From Paramacrobiotus metropolitanus (Eukaryota > Tardigrada > Eutardigrada > Parachela > Macrobiotidae): a stretch of 64,000 bases of DNA. Every line of letters starts with the position of its first letter. The first letter of the stretch is position 1. The translations under genes were made by a program, and so were the position numbers. The DNA lies in contig NW_026570249.1 of NCBI RefSeq assembly GCF_019649055.1, positions 992,001 to 1,056,000 of the forward strand, read 5' to 3'. The notes under the pieces were generated by a model. It was not told the DNA's origin. It saw only the letters and a list, made by a program, of their open reading frames with translations, and ran no database searches. Of this stretch, positions 8,398 through 18,072 are shown piece by piece.

Positions 8398-8479
8398 TAC
8401 CCAGAAACCACAATACTTTCAGCTTGGCCGCAGACAAGCTAAGAGTAATGCAGATTTTGGGGCAACGCCCTCTTTTTTT
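8398..8479 (+). ncRNA. Candidate structured RNA motif, copy B
   Basis: Plus strand: stem AGCTTG/CAAGCT at 8421-8440 enclosing GCCGCAGA, a 19-base spacer ending GATTTTG, stem GGGC/GCCC at 8460-8470 with an AAC loop, then seven T at 8473-8479. It aligns with copy A over ~80 bases, with a shared CCGCAG loop core and compensatory changes in both stems. Function is unknown. Confidence 0.35.
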
Positions 8480-8569
8480 ATTTTTTTTATTTTTTTTATG
8501 GTTTTTTACATTTTTTCTTAGATGATTTTATAAATAATAATAGGAAATAAGTAGTTCGAACAAATTTAT

Positions 8570-9001
8570 TTACGGTTTAGGAATAAGTTGGCTAAGCAGT
8601 TTGCACACGCTCCGAAAATTCCGGTATCCCAGCATAATTAAGGCTCCCTCAAGCGAGATAGAGATCGTACGTCCAAAGGAGGCGTGGTAAGCCAGTTTAA
8701 TATCGATAACCGTATCGTTGGCATCTTTTATGTGGGCGTACTTTGGGGTTTGTCCAATGCACGCAGCGTCCAAACCCAATCGAATTTTGCCTTCGTTTAG
8801 CAATAGGAGTAGATTATTAATGGCAGGTAAGTCCAGTATAATACCTTTCTGCCGGGCAGTACTAAGTCCGTCAGAAGCGGGACTGCGGGCAAGAATAACA
8901 GTGTTACCGATTGTATCAAACCATAATGAAGGTTTGCTGGTGATCTCATAGCACTTGACGTTGCCGTCCTGAAACTGGTACTTCAGTTCGGGAAAATCCA
9001 T
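8570..9001 (-). CDS. Hypothetical protein, paralogue of the broken gene at 10124-10533
   Basis: About 143 residues from ATG 9001 (the longer frame to 9073 starts at GTG and would add a hydrophobic leader). It opens MDFPELKYQFQDGNVKCYEI and contains KGIILDLPAINNLLLLLNEG. The element encodes a second protein with the same opening and segment order at 10124-10533. The run of a charged strand, then KGI-x-L and a helix is reminiscent of PC4/p15-type single-stranded DNA-binding coactivators, but this is weak and may be wrong. Placement between the BIR and TBP-like genes suggests an accessory or regulatory function. An AATAAA overlaps the stop region. Confidence 0.5.
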   Translation of the reverse strand: MDFPELKYQFQDGNVKCYEITSKPSLWFDTIGNTVILARSPASDGLSTARQKGIILDLPAINNLLLLLNEGKIRLGLDAACIGQTPKYAHIKDANDTVIDIKLAYHASFGRTISISLEGALIMLGYRNFRSVCKLLSQLIPKP

Positions 9002-9083
9002 TGTGTAAGATAAGGTAAATATTATTGACTGCAAGAAGAACAAAAATAAAAGCAAGTGTAAAATATGTGTCACAAACGCCGTG

Positions 9084-9589
9084 CTAGATAACTTTCAACA
9101 TACTTCTGCCATATTCGCCTCTACCCATAAGAAAAGTATGATTAAGGATATGGGGACAGATATCGACACCATCAACGGGTTTCACTTCACTGACATCCGG
9201 CAGATTGTCCAGTTCCATATCGGAATGAGCATATGGCCCATCAACTTGATCCTCGGAGTCATCGCAACCACAGTGGAAATTCAAAACTCTCCGATTCCAT
9301 CGACTAAGCATCCATCCGCTTAGCTGCTCTTGCACATCCAGTACATTCTTTATAAATTTCTTGCTAACTACAGTATTTAGATGCTCACACGTGTAATTGT
9401 ATCTTGCGTGATGCACACTGATATCCTCAAAAGGTAGGAGATCTTCAACCCCAATCCGCAAGTAAAACAATACAACCGACCAGCACCGCGGTGATAGAAC
9501 CCTGCCTCAGCCATCTGGTAAATATCCTGACCAGGGAACAGATTTAAAAGCCAAAGAACGTCTCTATGCGCTTATTCACGTCCATCATG
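9084..9589 (-). pseudogene. BIR-domain (IAP-like) protein with two apparent frameshifts
   Basis: Three frames together encode a baculoviral IAP repeat. The first starts at ATG 9589 (MMDVNKRIETFF). The second contains MAEAGFYHRGAG and CFTCG, and the third (9084 to about 9465) contains HHARYNYTCEHL. If the frames are joined, the ligands fit the BIR zinc pattern C-x2-C-x16-H-x6-C exactly, and the AGFYxxG signature is present. Frames change near 9558 (TTCTTTGG) and near 9452 (GGGG run), each needing one base. The 100-residue tail has no RING finger that I can see. IAPs in baculoviruses and cells block apoptosis or immune signalling; a similar role here is inference. Upstream at 9589-9776 another short frame with a GTAAGT donor may be a leader exon. 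Confidence 0.72.
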
Positions 9590-10123
9590 TTCGAATTGAA
9601 AGGACTACCTCGTCCTGATAGTCACGACGATAATGCGTATACGTAGGTTCCAAATCTTTAGGATCCACCATTTTTTTGCAATTGAACAGAAAAAATCCGA
9701 AGAAAAAGAGAGAGTCAAACTTACTTTGTACACCACCCTGTCCCTGATATATTTTCAAATATGTTAGTTCGTTCAATTCTGACGTAAGTTGCGACTGTGT
9801 CTGACTTGTAAATCTTCGTAAACTTCTGCCACTGGTAAATCAGTAACTGAAATTACAGATTTTCGAGCAATGATTCCTCAACTGTAGCCGTGTCAGATTG
9901 CCTTAACAGGCATCCCTAACACAGGTACAGATGGGGGGTTTTTTTTGCCCTTTTTTTTTCCCCCATTTTTTTTTTATCATTTTCCCCCACACCTTTTTTT
10001 TTTTTTTTTGATTTTTTTTCCATTTTTTATTTTTTTTTAAACAAGGCTTTTTTTTTGTAATTTTTTTCTCTTTTGTTAATTTTTTTTGGGCTTTTTTCTC
10101 TTTTTTTTATAAAAATAAGTGCA
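9590..10123. other. Leader/promoter region and long T-rich tract
   Basis: Contains a 63-codon frame at 9585-9776 of uncertain status with a good GTAAGT donor near 9720, a degraded third copy of the two-hairpin motif (about 9880-9960), and a low-complexity tract at 9933-10110 that is mostly T broken by short G or C runs. Nothing else is recognisable. Confidence 0.4.
9933..10110. repeat. Poly-T rich low-complexity tract
   Basis: About 180 bases of T runs (up to 16) interrupted by short GGG, CCC and A stretches, between the small paralogue gene and the BIR gene. Such tracts expand by slippage and are prone to assembly error. On the minus strand it is A-rich and could serve as the 3' end of the 10124-10533 transcript. 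Confidence 0.8.
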
Positions 10124-10533
10124 TCAAAACATCAAACGAAGGGTTGAAAAAATAGTAGAGAATTTATCGTGCGAAAACTTCAACACAGCTTTATTCCTGG
10201 CTTGAGAAAAATAAATGCAGAAAAATTTTCCAGTCTTGAAAGTAATCTTAAGATTATCATTTGCCCCATCACCATGCAAGAAAAGTTCCATCGGCTTACA
10301 TTTTAACACTGAAGAATCCAAAAGATCCTGAATAGTGCCATCAGAAATGTGATGAAGTATTTGCGAAACAACGGACGAAGATAATTCCATGGCAGTATAC
10401 ACAAAGCGTTGGTCAGCTTCAGTCGAAAAGGTCTTGCAGAATGATACGGCACTGGTCTTCTTGTGAAATCCATGTACGAGTCACGTTTAATCTCGTACCA
10501 CACGGTCGTTGCGTCTTCCAGATACAAGTCCAT
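10124..10533 (-). pseudogene. Small hypothetical protein, frameshifted paralogue of the 8570-9001 gene
   Basis: Starts at ATG 10533 (MDLYLEDATTVWYEI) and shifts frame near 10400-10430 into a second frame that runs to 10124 and contains ISDGTIQDLLDSS and KFSHDKFSTIFSTLRL. Opening, segment order and C-terminal length parallel the protein at 8570-9001, so the pair likely arose by duplication within the element. The frame change requires a one-base indel or an unseen intron. Function unknown. Confidence 0.45.
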
Positions 10534-10632
10534 TACGGTGGCTGCGGGTCCTGTGAGTAGTAAAATGAAAACTAAATATAAGCATAAAAGTCTGCACGCC
10601 GTCCTGAGTGTTTTGTATCATCGCATTCTTCA

Positions 10633-13600
10633 TTAACATCTGACTATTGATCTGACACAGCGGCACAGACGTGACTGAACACGCTTACCGGGTTCTTGAA
10701 ACCGAAAGGTACTGTGGTGAAATCCTCCAGTAGCACACGCTTGTCGTACACCATACGTAGATGCTTTTAAGACGAATGGTGGAAATTTCTTGTGCTTTAA
10801 AGTTCCGTTTAATGTACTCTGGGTACACAACCTGCGCAAAAATTGATAGTAATTACTGGAGAAGTTTTTAAGTTTTGTTTTAATGCATACAGGTAGCGTA
10901 GCGCCCTCTAGGATTTCGGTTAGTTTGGCGAAATCCAGCTTCTGTCCGGTGCGCTGAAGATCGTCGTTCAAGATATCTTCAGTGTATCCGTTCTGTGTCA
11001 TACCCTTAACCTTCAACTGGATTCGGCCGGTATTGGTCTCGTAACTGTATACCTTCGGACCGCAGGATACAAACCGGACAATGTGCTCATCTGGCTTTAA
11101 CTCACTGCTCCATTGGCCAAGACCGCTGCCGATATCTGGAAGCCAACGCCCTTCTTTATGGACAAAAATTACCGAATCTGTATCGAAATAGAAGCCGAGG
11201 CCAAGTTTGGCCATGGTTTTGAACAACTGGATGCGGGCATGACTGGTCGTAAATGCTGCGATTGCGAGATTGGCACAGTTGCTACCTTCGTTATAGTCAT
11301 CTTTCTGAGAGTAAGTTACCATCATACACTCAGCAGTGACGGCATGAACATTGTGGATTTCGACGGACTTGGATCGTATCAGATCGAGGTATTTTTTCAC
11401 GCAGAAGATGAACACGGTTTGTTGCAAATTATCTCTTTGACCAAATTTTCCCCAAAAAGAGTTCAACATGAGTTTAGCAACGGCGCGCCTGGCAGGATTA
11501 TCTTCAATACGATTGATATCGAGAAGAATTCCATCGCGGAGGGCAACTTCTTGAACATACAACTCTTTCTGTCGCTGTGTGGTGCAGCCTGCAGGAAATC
11601 CGCTGGCTTCAACTTCTCTTTGTAAAACTTATCCACGTATTCCTTGAACAGGCCAACCCGAGTCTCACTCCAATGCCACACTTCATATATTTCCTTGACC
11701 TGATATCCCTGTCTGAGTGCCATGTGCAATTCCGGAGTACAGAACACTCCTTCGAATGATCTTTCTTCATCCGAGTGCGAACAGTAATCGTTCAACCCTT
11801 TTTCCGCACACGTTCGACAAAGTGTAAATATCAGCTTATTGTTTACGGTTGCTGGCAACACGGGGTATCGAATCCTGGTCGGTGCTAGGACCCTGCATTT
11901 AACAAGACCGAAATATTCAGTTACGGGTTTGAAGTTGGATACGATTATTTTTGGATGTCCAATTGGATGCTCGGCTGTCTTGTTGATGAATGGGTACAGG
12001 GAAACGATGTCGTAGTGAAGAATTTGCTCATCGTCTTGAATTTCTTTGAATAAGCATGACGCGTTGGTGCGGCCTCCTTTAAACGCGTCACGAGGCTGCA
12101 GAGGATCGCGCAGATTCTGACTGAACAGGAACTGCTGGATGTCCGGATCTTTTCTTTCCTGCAGCCATTCGCAAGACCACTTTTCTTCCACATTGTACCC
12201 CATTCCTTCCAAATATAGCTTCTTACGTATCCACTGCTCGTACACTTCTGACATTTTCTTGAGCGAAAACGGTGTCCGGTCATCTTCGTTGGTGCACGTA
12301 GGATGTCCGTGGTGGACACAGCCGTTGTATTCATAAATCGTATTCGTATCAGGGTCAAAACCATCAACAAAATACCGATCAAATTTCCGTTCTTTGCCGT
12401 TCCGTCCGTGCTCAATGTTCGGATGTTCCAACCGTAGCCATTCAAGCCACTGAGTCGCCTCTGCACTTGTCTTACGATTCGGCTGGTATCCGTTTGCGGA
12501 TATGACAGCAATTTCCTTCTTTTTAAGAATTTTAGTCTTGAAATAAGTTGAGCAAGCAGCAGCGATCGTAACGCTTTGATAAGGATCAACGTTCGTCATG
12601 GCAATAAAGTTGTCTCGAAACTGCAGAGCACATTTCCTCAGGATTGTAACATCTTTCGAACAATAGCCTGCCATTTCCGCACGAAAATCAAAAACACCTG
12701 TAGAAGAAATAATTGAAAAACGGTACAAAACCTTAGAAAAATAAAATTCACAGTCTAACCTTTCGCGTGTTTTTCCTCGGTGTGCCACTGTTCAAACTTT
12801 CGTCTATCCGCGCGGTTCAAACCATCGATCATGTAGTCTTCAAGGTCTGGAAACGGCAGAACTTTATCCCAATTGTCCGGCTTATTAAAACGGTGGGGAA
12901 AGTCCCCCTTCTGCTCGCATTCGGCTAGACCCACGGCTTTCGGAAAGTTCGAAAGTTTTGTCATGACAAAGTTTAAGGTGTCACGAGCGCAGATCTCTAG
13001 GGCAGGATACCGAAGGTCCAGAATCTGACTCCCCCGTCGTATGACTTCCACTCCTTTAAGATTGTTTTCAATGAGATAAGATAACAGGAAGTGTCCGTCG
13101 TAGCCACGGAAATTGTGGGCGATTAATGTGGCTCCACGATGCTTTTCGGAAAAAACCCATTCACCAAATTCTTTCTGAACGTCGTATCCTGCCATTGGAA
13201 CCCCATCAGGCGGAAACCGAAACTCTTCTCCAGTAGAATATTGCGCGACTGCATAACAAGGCTTGTGTATCCCTTCCGTGTCCAAATAAGTTTCATAATC
13301 AAAGAAAACGAAACGGTTCTGCTCTCCGTGCATGCGCGGTTCCAACGGTTTCAGGTAACATTTGTGGGTGGCCTGTTTCACCCACTCTTGGCATGGATGG
13401 CAAAACATCTCACCGCATTCATGAATTTTGAATTTACGAGTAAGGAAACTGACAAAAACTCCACACTTCGGACATATAAACAAATCCTGGCAATAGGTGC
13501 GTCCGTTCTGACGCCGCTTTTCGTGAATGTCGAAGCAGTCGTTGTTGTTGAACTCCCGCTTACACTTTTGACAGAACACGCGATCCTTTGGCTCCGGTTC

Positions 13601-15028
13601 CGGGCACTGCTCTCGGGGCCGATAACATTTTGGACAATATCCTGGACAGCGGTGCTCTTCTTTGTGGTCGGTGGCCTTATCGCAGCTGTGACAATAATAT
13701 GCACGCTGATGAAATCCAGACGGTGTGGTGATTAAATCAAAATGGCCATCTTCGTAGAGTAAATAAATGACCTTGCGCTTCTCTTGCTTTTCGGGGAATT
13801 TGGCAATCACTATATTTCCTTGCTCAGCCCCGACTACCTTGATCTGGTAGTCCTTCAAGACCGTCTTCTGGAATTTATCAATGCCCAGGATTGAGAATTT
13901 TTTCCCGACATCCAGACCTGCTTCATTAACAAGTTCACAGGCTTTCTTCTCTAATTTCAAGCTGGTCTTATTGGTGAGAGTGCGCCAGTACGCGCGATCC
14001 TTGTTCGGGTCGTGATGACATTGCCCGAGGACAAGGCAAGCTGGCAAACAAAGATTTTTTCCCACATTCACCTGCACAATAGATCGTGCAAACCTTTTCC
14101 GGTCGTGTGATGAGTGGATATGCTTGCGCTTCGCAGCGCCTCCGGCAGGGATAACGGTACGCTGAATTATCAAGCGCAACGAGTCGTCGATACAAAAAAG
14201 GCCACCAGAGTTTATCTTCATCACCATTTCTGTCAGGTCACGTGGATTAAAATTACTGAAAAATTGCATCTTGAGATGCATGGGATTTTCCATGGTCTTC
14301 GTAAATATCGTCACACAGACAGCATCAGTGGGGTTGAAATCTTTCGAGCAAAGCTCCCATACGGCCTGAAAAATCTCCGGAAGCGCTTGCAAAGACGTCA
14401 CCGTGTCAAACTCTTGCGGGAGCGATTTGATCTTTAGACTGTAAAAGTACTGATCGTGATTGAATTTCTTGTTCCGGTTGTGGGCCACCTTTTTAAGCGT
14501 AAACGTATCAGACCAGTCGTGTATGGTTGGAGGCGCTGACGGTCCTGGCTGGGGGCTAAACGTTCCGGCTTGCTCTTGAACAGCCGGACTAAGCAGTTCT
14601 TCGTCCGATACCATATTCGCTGCAATGGCTGCATCCGCATCGGCGTTTAGTTGATTATTATTCGCGGGTTGTGCACCACCACCACCACCACCAGACTGTG
14701 CCACCGCGGCAGGAGATTGAGGCGGGGTGAAGACCTGCGACCAATGCATGCTAGAATCGACATCCTGAGACGTTGATTGAAGAGACTGATTATTAGCCTC
14801 AGTAGCTGCTGAGGATTGCGGCAGTGGTGTGTAGACTTGCGACCATCGGAATGGATTGGTTGGTGAATGTGTTGTGGATGGCTGTTGACCAGGCGGCGAG
14901 TAAGGATTTGTGAATAAATGGAATTCAAATCCATCATCGTTCATAGGATCGTTTTCGTGGTTCATCTCCGTGCGGACGATCTGACAACTAGGTGCTGCTG
15001 AGGACACGGTTGCGGGTCTGTAAACCAT
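10633..15028 (-). CDS. Protein-primed family B DNA polymerase (pPolB), with one intron and two apparent frameshifts
   Basis: Starts at ATG 15028. Residues 1-180 are Pro/Ser-rich with three WSQV(Y/F)TP-like motifs. Residues ~430-590 carry several CxxC zinc ribbons (YYCHSCDK, CPKCYR, CQKCKREF, CPKCG, CHPC). Exonuclease motifs follow: FFDYET, AHNFRGYDGHFLL and YCSKDV. A ~60-base GT-AG intron (about 12709-12768) interrupts the frame between the second and third. Polymerase motifs A (YDIVSLYP), B (KLMLNSFWGKFG) and C (FYFDTDSVIF) are complete. One-base frame changes appear near 11612-11630 and near 10745; the second restores a YDKR-type C-terminus in another frame. This family copies linear DNA from a terminal protein primer and is the Polinton replicase. 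It is intact in motifs but broken as read. Confidence 0.9.
12709..12768 (-). other. Predicted spliceosomal intron in pPolB
   Basis: Minus strand donor AAAG|GTTAGAC and acceptor TTCTTCTACAG|GTGTTT bound ~60 bases with a pyrimidine-rich 3' end and in-frame stop. Removal joins the exonuclease II region to the exonuclease III YCSKDV region in a consistent frame (phase 1). Confidence 0.7.
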
Positions 15029-15033
15029 ATTTA

Positions 15034-16176
15034 TTATGTTACTAAATGGCTTCTAGCATAGCAAAATAGATTCCGATCTCCCAACCTTAGTTTATCATAC
15101 GCCCTTCTGAAGTAGTCGCCTCCTATTGCACTTCGGATATGGTTACAGATCTCGGTAATCTGTTGCGATGTGACTTGACGGCTAAAATTTACTCGGTGCC
15201 CCATCAACTGAACACTGACGCCGACTTCGCGGAGAGAAGCTTGCAAGTCATGGCCTGCCATGACCTTTTCCATAACGGTATGAACAAAATATCTGGAAAG
15301 GTACGTACAGGCTTTTCCAAGTACAGGCTTTTCGTGTTGGACACTATCCGGCAGAAAATTGTGGAACTTCCGCGGAATTGTCGGTAGCCACTGATCCGCG
15401 AAGAATTTATGAAGAGTTGGAAACACCTTAGATTCTTCCAGGACTGTCCTGATGAATCCCACACAATTTGGCTCGGAGATCGAGCCATAACTTCCGCTAC
15501 CATCGAAAACTGAAATGTTGATTTTTGTTCCTAAAACAGTCAAATTTTTTTTTTCTTTTTTTTTTCGTTGTTTAAAAAAGATAATAGAACGGAAAGAAAT
15601 CTACTAACCTGTGTTCGAGTAAACCATAACTGCAGAGTGAAAAAGGTTTCTCTTCAGCATTTGTCGGCTACTGCATTTCATGAAAATCATGAAATTCCCT
15701 CTCAAGGTTAAAGCTTCAAACATTTTGAGAACGCTAGGGAATTTGAGTGAACTCGCGAGAAAGTCGAGATCCCACTTGTCGCCGAACAAGCGACCAGGGA
15801 TATGTGAGTTGTATCGTTTGGTATCGTACATGTTGGTGCACCTTATTCCGGAACGGCGGGCAAGAGCCCTGGTAACTTGATCCAAACATCCAGTTAATCC
15901 CGTGGTGGGGCAATCAAGTTCGTTAAGGGCGTTTTCATTGTACTTAGCTTCGGTTGGATTTTTTGTCACTAGCTGGTCAAACAGGTTGGAGAGTTCAGGG
16001 CAGTTTCGAATTATATGGTTATCCACAAGTTTTTGACGACACTTTGGGCAATTTTTCATATTTTCTTGTGACGATGGGGTCATAGACTTTCGGATGATGA
16101 TGTTCTTCTTCTTCTCCAGCAAAACATTTGCCTGCACACTCCGGTTACGAACCGGAGTTAGCTTTGGGCGTACCAT
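15034..16176 (-). CDS. Zinc-ribbon protein of unknown function, two exons
   Basis: Exon 1 starts at ATG 16176 (the frame to 16188 opens with GTG) and runs to about 15607; exon 2 runs from about 15528 to 15034, just 6 bases from the polymerase start. The intron has donor ACAG|GTTAGT, the same GTTAG as the polymerase intron, and acceptor TGTTTTAG|GAACA; joining keeps the frame (phase 1). The protein, ~350 residues, has a zinc ribbon-like CPKCRQKL...HIIRNCPE at ~45-65. The rest has no motif I recognise. It is the first gene of the element from the right end, a position where terminal-protein or early regulatory genes may lie, but there is no sequence evidence for either. Confidence 0.6.
15528..15606 (-). 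other. Predicted spliceosomal intron in the zinc-ribbon gene
   Basis: About 79 bases, donor GTTAGTAGA, acceptor GACTGTTTTAG, containing long A and T homopolymers. Splicing fuses two otherwise open frames without shifting the frame. Confidence 0.6.
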
Positions 16177-16253
16177 CACGGTACCCACTATTTAAAAACG
16201 AAAAAAAGAAAAGTTGATATGCCTGTAATAGAAGGCACAAAAAAAACTTCAGT

Positions 16254-16301
16254 TCGACCCGTTATGTCACGCTGAGCAAATACAGTACATAACGCGGTCG
16301 A
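16254..16301. repeat. Hairpin near the right end of the element
   Basis: Left arm TCGACCCGTTATGT (16254-16267) pairs with ACATAACGCGGTCGA (16287-16301) with one bulged base and a 19-base loop. It lies ~75 bases upstream of the zinc-ribbon gene start, between that gene and the tandem array. It may be an operator, origin or terminus-associated structure. Confidence 0.7.
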
Positions 16302-16327
16302 GAACCGGGTTCGAGGCCAGCAGAATT

Positions 16328-16733
16328 TGGTGTTGTCATTGGGGGCCATGCCGGATAGAAATCCCTATGAGCCCCTGAGTTCCCTTGCACTTGCATAGAA
16401 ACTCAATGGCGACCGCCCACAGACGTTGGTATCGTCATTGGGGGCCATGCCGGATAGAAATCCCTATGAGCCCCTGAGTTCCCTTGCACTTGCATAGAAA
16501 CTCAATGGCGACCGCCCGCAGACGTTGGTATCGTCATTGGGGCCATGCCGGATAGAAATCCCTATGAGCCCCTGAGTTCCCTTGCACTTGCATAGAAACT
16601 CAATGGCGACCGCCCGCAGACGTTGGTATCGTCATTGGGGCCATGCCGGATAGAAATCCCTATGAGCCCCTGAGTTCCCTTGTACTTGCATAGAAACTCA
16701 ATGGCGACCGCCCACAGACGTTGCTTTAACAGT
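16328..16733. repeat. Tandem array, four copies of a ~99-bp unit
   Basis: Units begin with GTCATTGGGGCCATGCC at 16335, 16434, 16533 and 16631, giving periods of 99, 99 and 98 bases. Copies are nearly identical, differing by a G-run length and a few substitutions (CCCACAG versus CCCGCAG). No ORF is preserved. It probably belongs to the terminal region of the element, because Polinton ends often carry tandem repeats; the exact boundary is not visible. Confidence 0.92.
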
Positions 16734-17909
16734 AACGAGTCGAGGCCTTGTATGACCCTGGAAATGAGAGACCCGCAGGGGCCCCTAGACTACACCGTGA
16801 TACGTGAACGTGCCCTCACATTAAAATCGGGCAGAGGTTTCCCCATTCGGGTAAACCAAAACCCGATTTCCTCGTTTTCCCTGCTGCATTCAAAAATTTA
16901 TTTTCCTCGGTTTCCGTGAAACCTGAGCGAACATTTTTTGAAATGCGGAGGTCGGGAACACTGGTTCTATTTCCAGTTGAGAACACCAACTGCACACACT
17001 TCCGGCGCAGTCATTCAAATTAAATATTCGACTGCAATTTGTATCCATGTTATATGCAACTGGTTTTTTTTATATTCTAATAGAAGATTTACCAAGAAAA
17101 TCCTATAATGTTATAAATAAAGAAATAATGCTTCTGCGAAAAAATTAAGAAATAAAAGTCGTGTGAAAATACCATAGGAAATTCATTGATTTTACCTTAA
17201 CGTCTGTCCGTTGGCGATCCGGAATGGTTCCGATATAGACGGCAAAAAAAACGGAAGTGAAGAAGGATTTCTGTTGTGGACAAGAAAACAGTAGAAATAT
17301 ATATAATATGTATTTAAATTTAAATGGTACTAACATTATTCCGTTGGCGGAAACGTGGTCGGAAGGCACGACGCACAGACACAGACACACAGCGAATGCT
17401 TGTGTACAAAAACGCAAATACGCACTGTAAATAAGAAATCTTGTGTTATTTTCATTTTAGTGTATAAAATATCATATTGTAACATTTATAACATCATATT
17501 ATAACATATAACATCAAATATTAACTTTATTATAATTATATATGTATAAAATAAATGGAAGAAAAATTGCACATACGTTTTCCAAACGGAGCTCACGCAC
17601 GACAATCCGTTCCCACAAACGACACCAAACACATACACACGGAATCTGAAAACAGAATAATATTATATAAACTATAATCATACAAATATACAAAATTTAA
17701 TAATTAAATACTTACTTTTAGCGATTTGAATCGAGGAGATTCAAAAAACCAACTTGCATCCACACGGTGGAAAAATGGCGCTTGCAACGGCTGGCTTGCA
17801 TTAACTAATGTTATGCAAGCCAGCCTAACAAGCAGGTGCATAGCAAGCAGGTGCACACCACTGCCCTCTGTCCGACACACAGACACAGCACAGACAGGGA
17901 AAATGCGCA

Positions 17910-17913
<4 letters not shown>

Positions 17914-17967
<54 letters not shown>

Positions 17968-17978
17968 GAGAGAGAGAG
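17914..17978. repeat. (CA)n microsatellite followed by (GA)n
   Basis: About 26 CA units from 17914 to 17966, then CGAGAGAGAGAG. Simple sequence repeat; any long reading frame across it is an artefact. Confidence 0.95.
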
Positions 17979-18014
17979 CTGCCGCCCGGAAGTCCAGGCT
18001 ATTTGTACGAGCGT

Positions 18015-18072
18015 GGGCGGGGGATGCTATTTGACGGGGATAAAAGGGGCGGGGGATGCTATTTGACGGGGA
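18015..18072. repeat. Short tandem duplication (two ~26-base copies)
   Basis: The segment GCGGGGGATGCTATTTGACG plus GGGA occurs twice with a ~31-base period. No function is evident. Confidence 0.85.

Larger units (their letters stand above)
8192..8569. other. Intergenic region: TBP-gene promoter and copy B of the structured motif
   Basis: No gene is seen. It contains a TATA box for the TBP-like gene and the repeated two-hairpin motif at 8398-8479, followed by a T-rich stretch to ~8520. The AATAAA at the end of the next gene (about 8560-8570, minus strand) is a likely polyadenylation signal. Confidence 0.5.

Noticed and set aside
14114-14437. 107-codon plus-strand frame within the polymerase gene
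   Set aside because: Complement of the real pPolB N-terminal region; no independent evidence.
16290-16320. GGTTCGAGGCC looks like a tRNA T-arm
   Set aside because: The flanking bases do not form the T-stem, and no acceptor, D or anticodon arms can be drawn.
16328-16733. CRISPR-like array
   Set aside because: The repeats are contiguous 99-bp tandem units without spacers, in a eukaryotic genome.
17726-18066. Long plus-strand frames across the CA repeat
   Set aside because: They are translations of a microsatellite (THTHTH) and carry no other coding signal.
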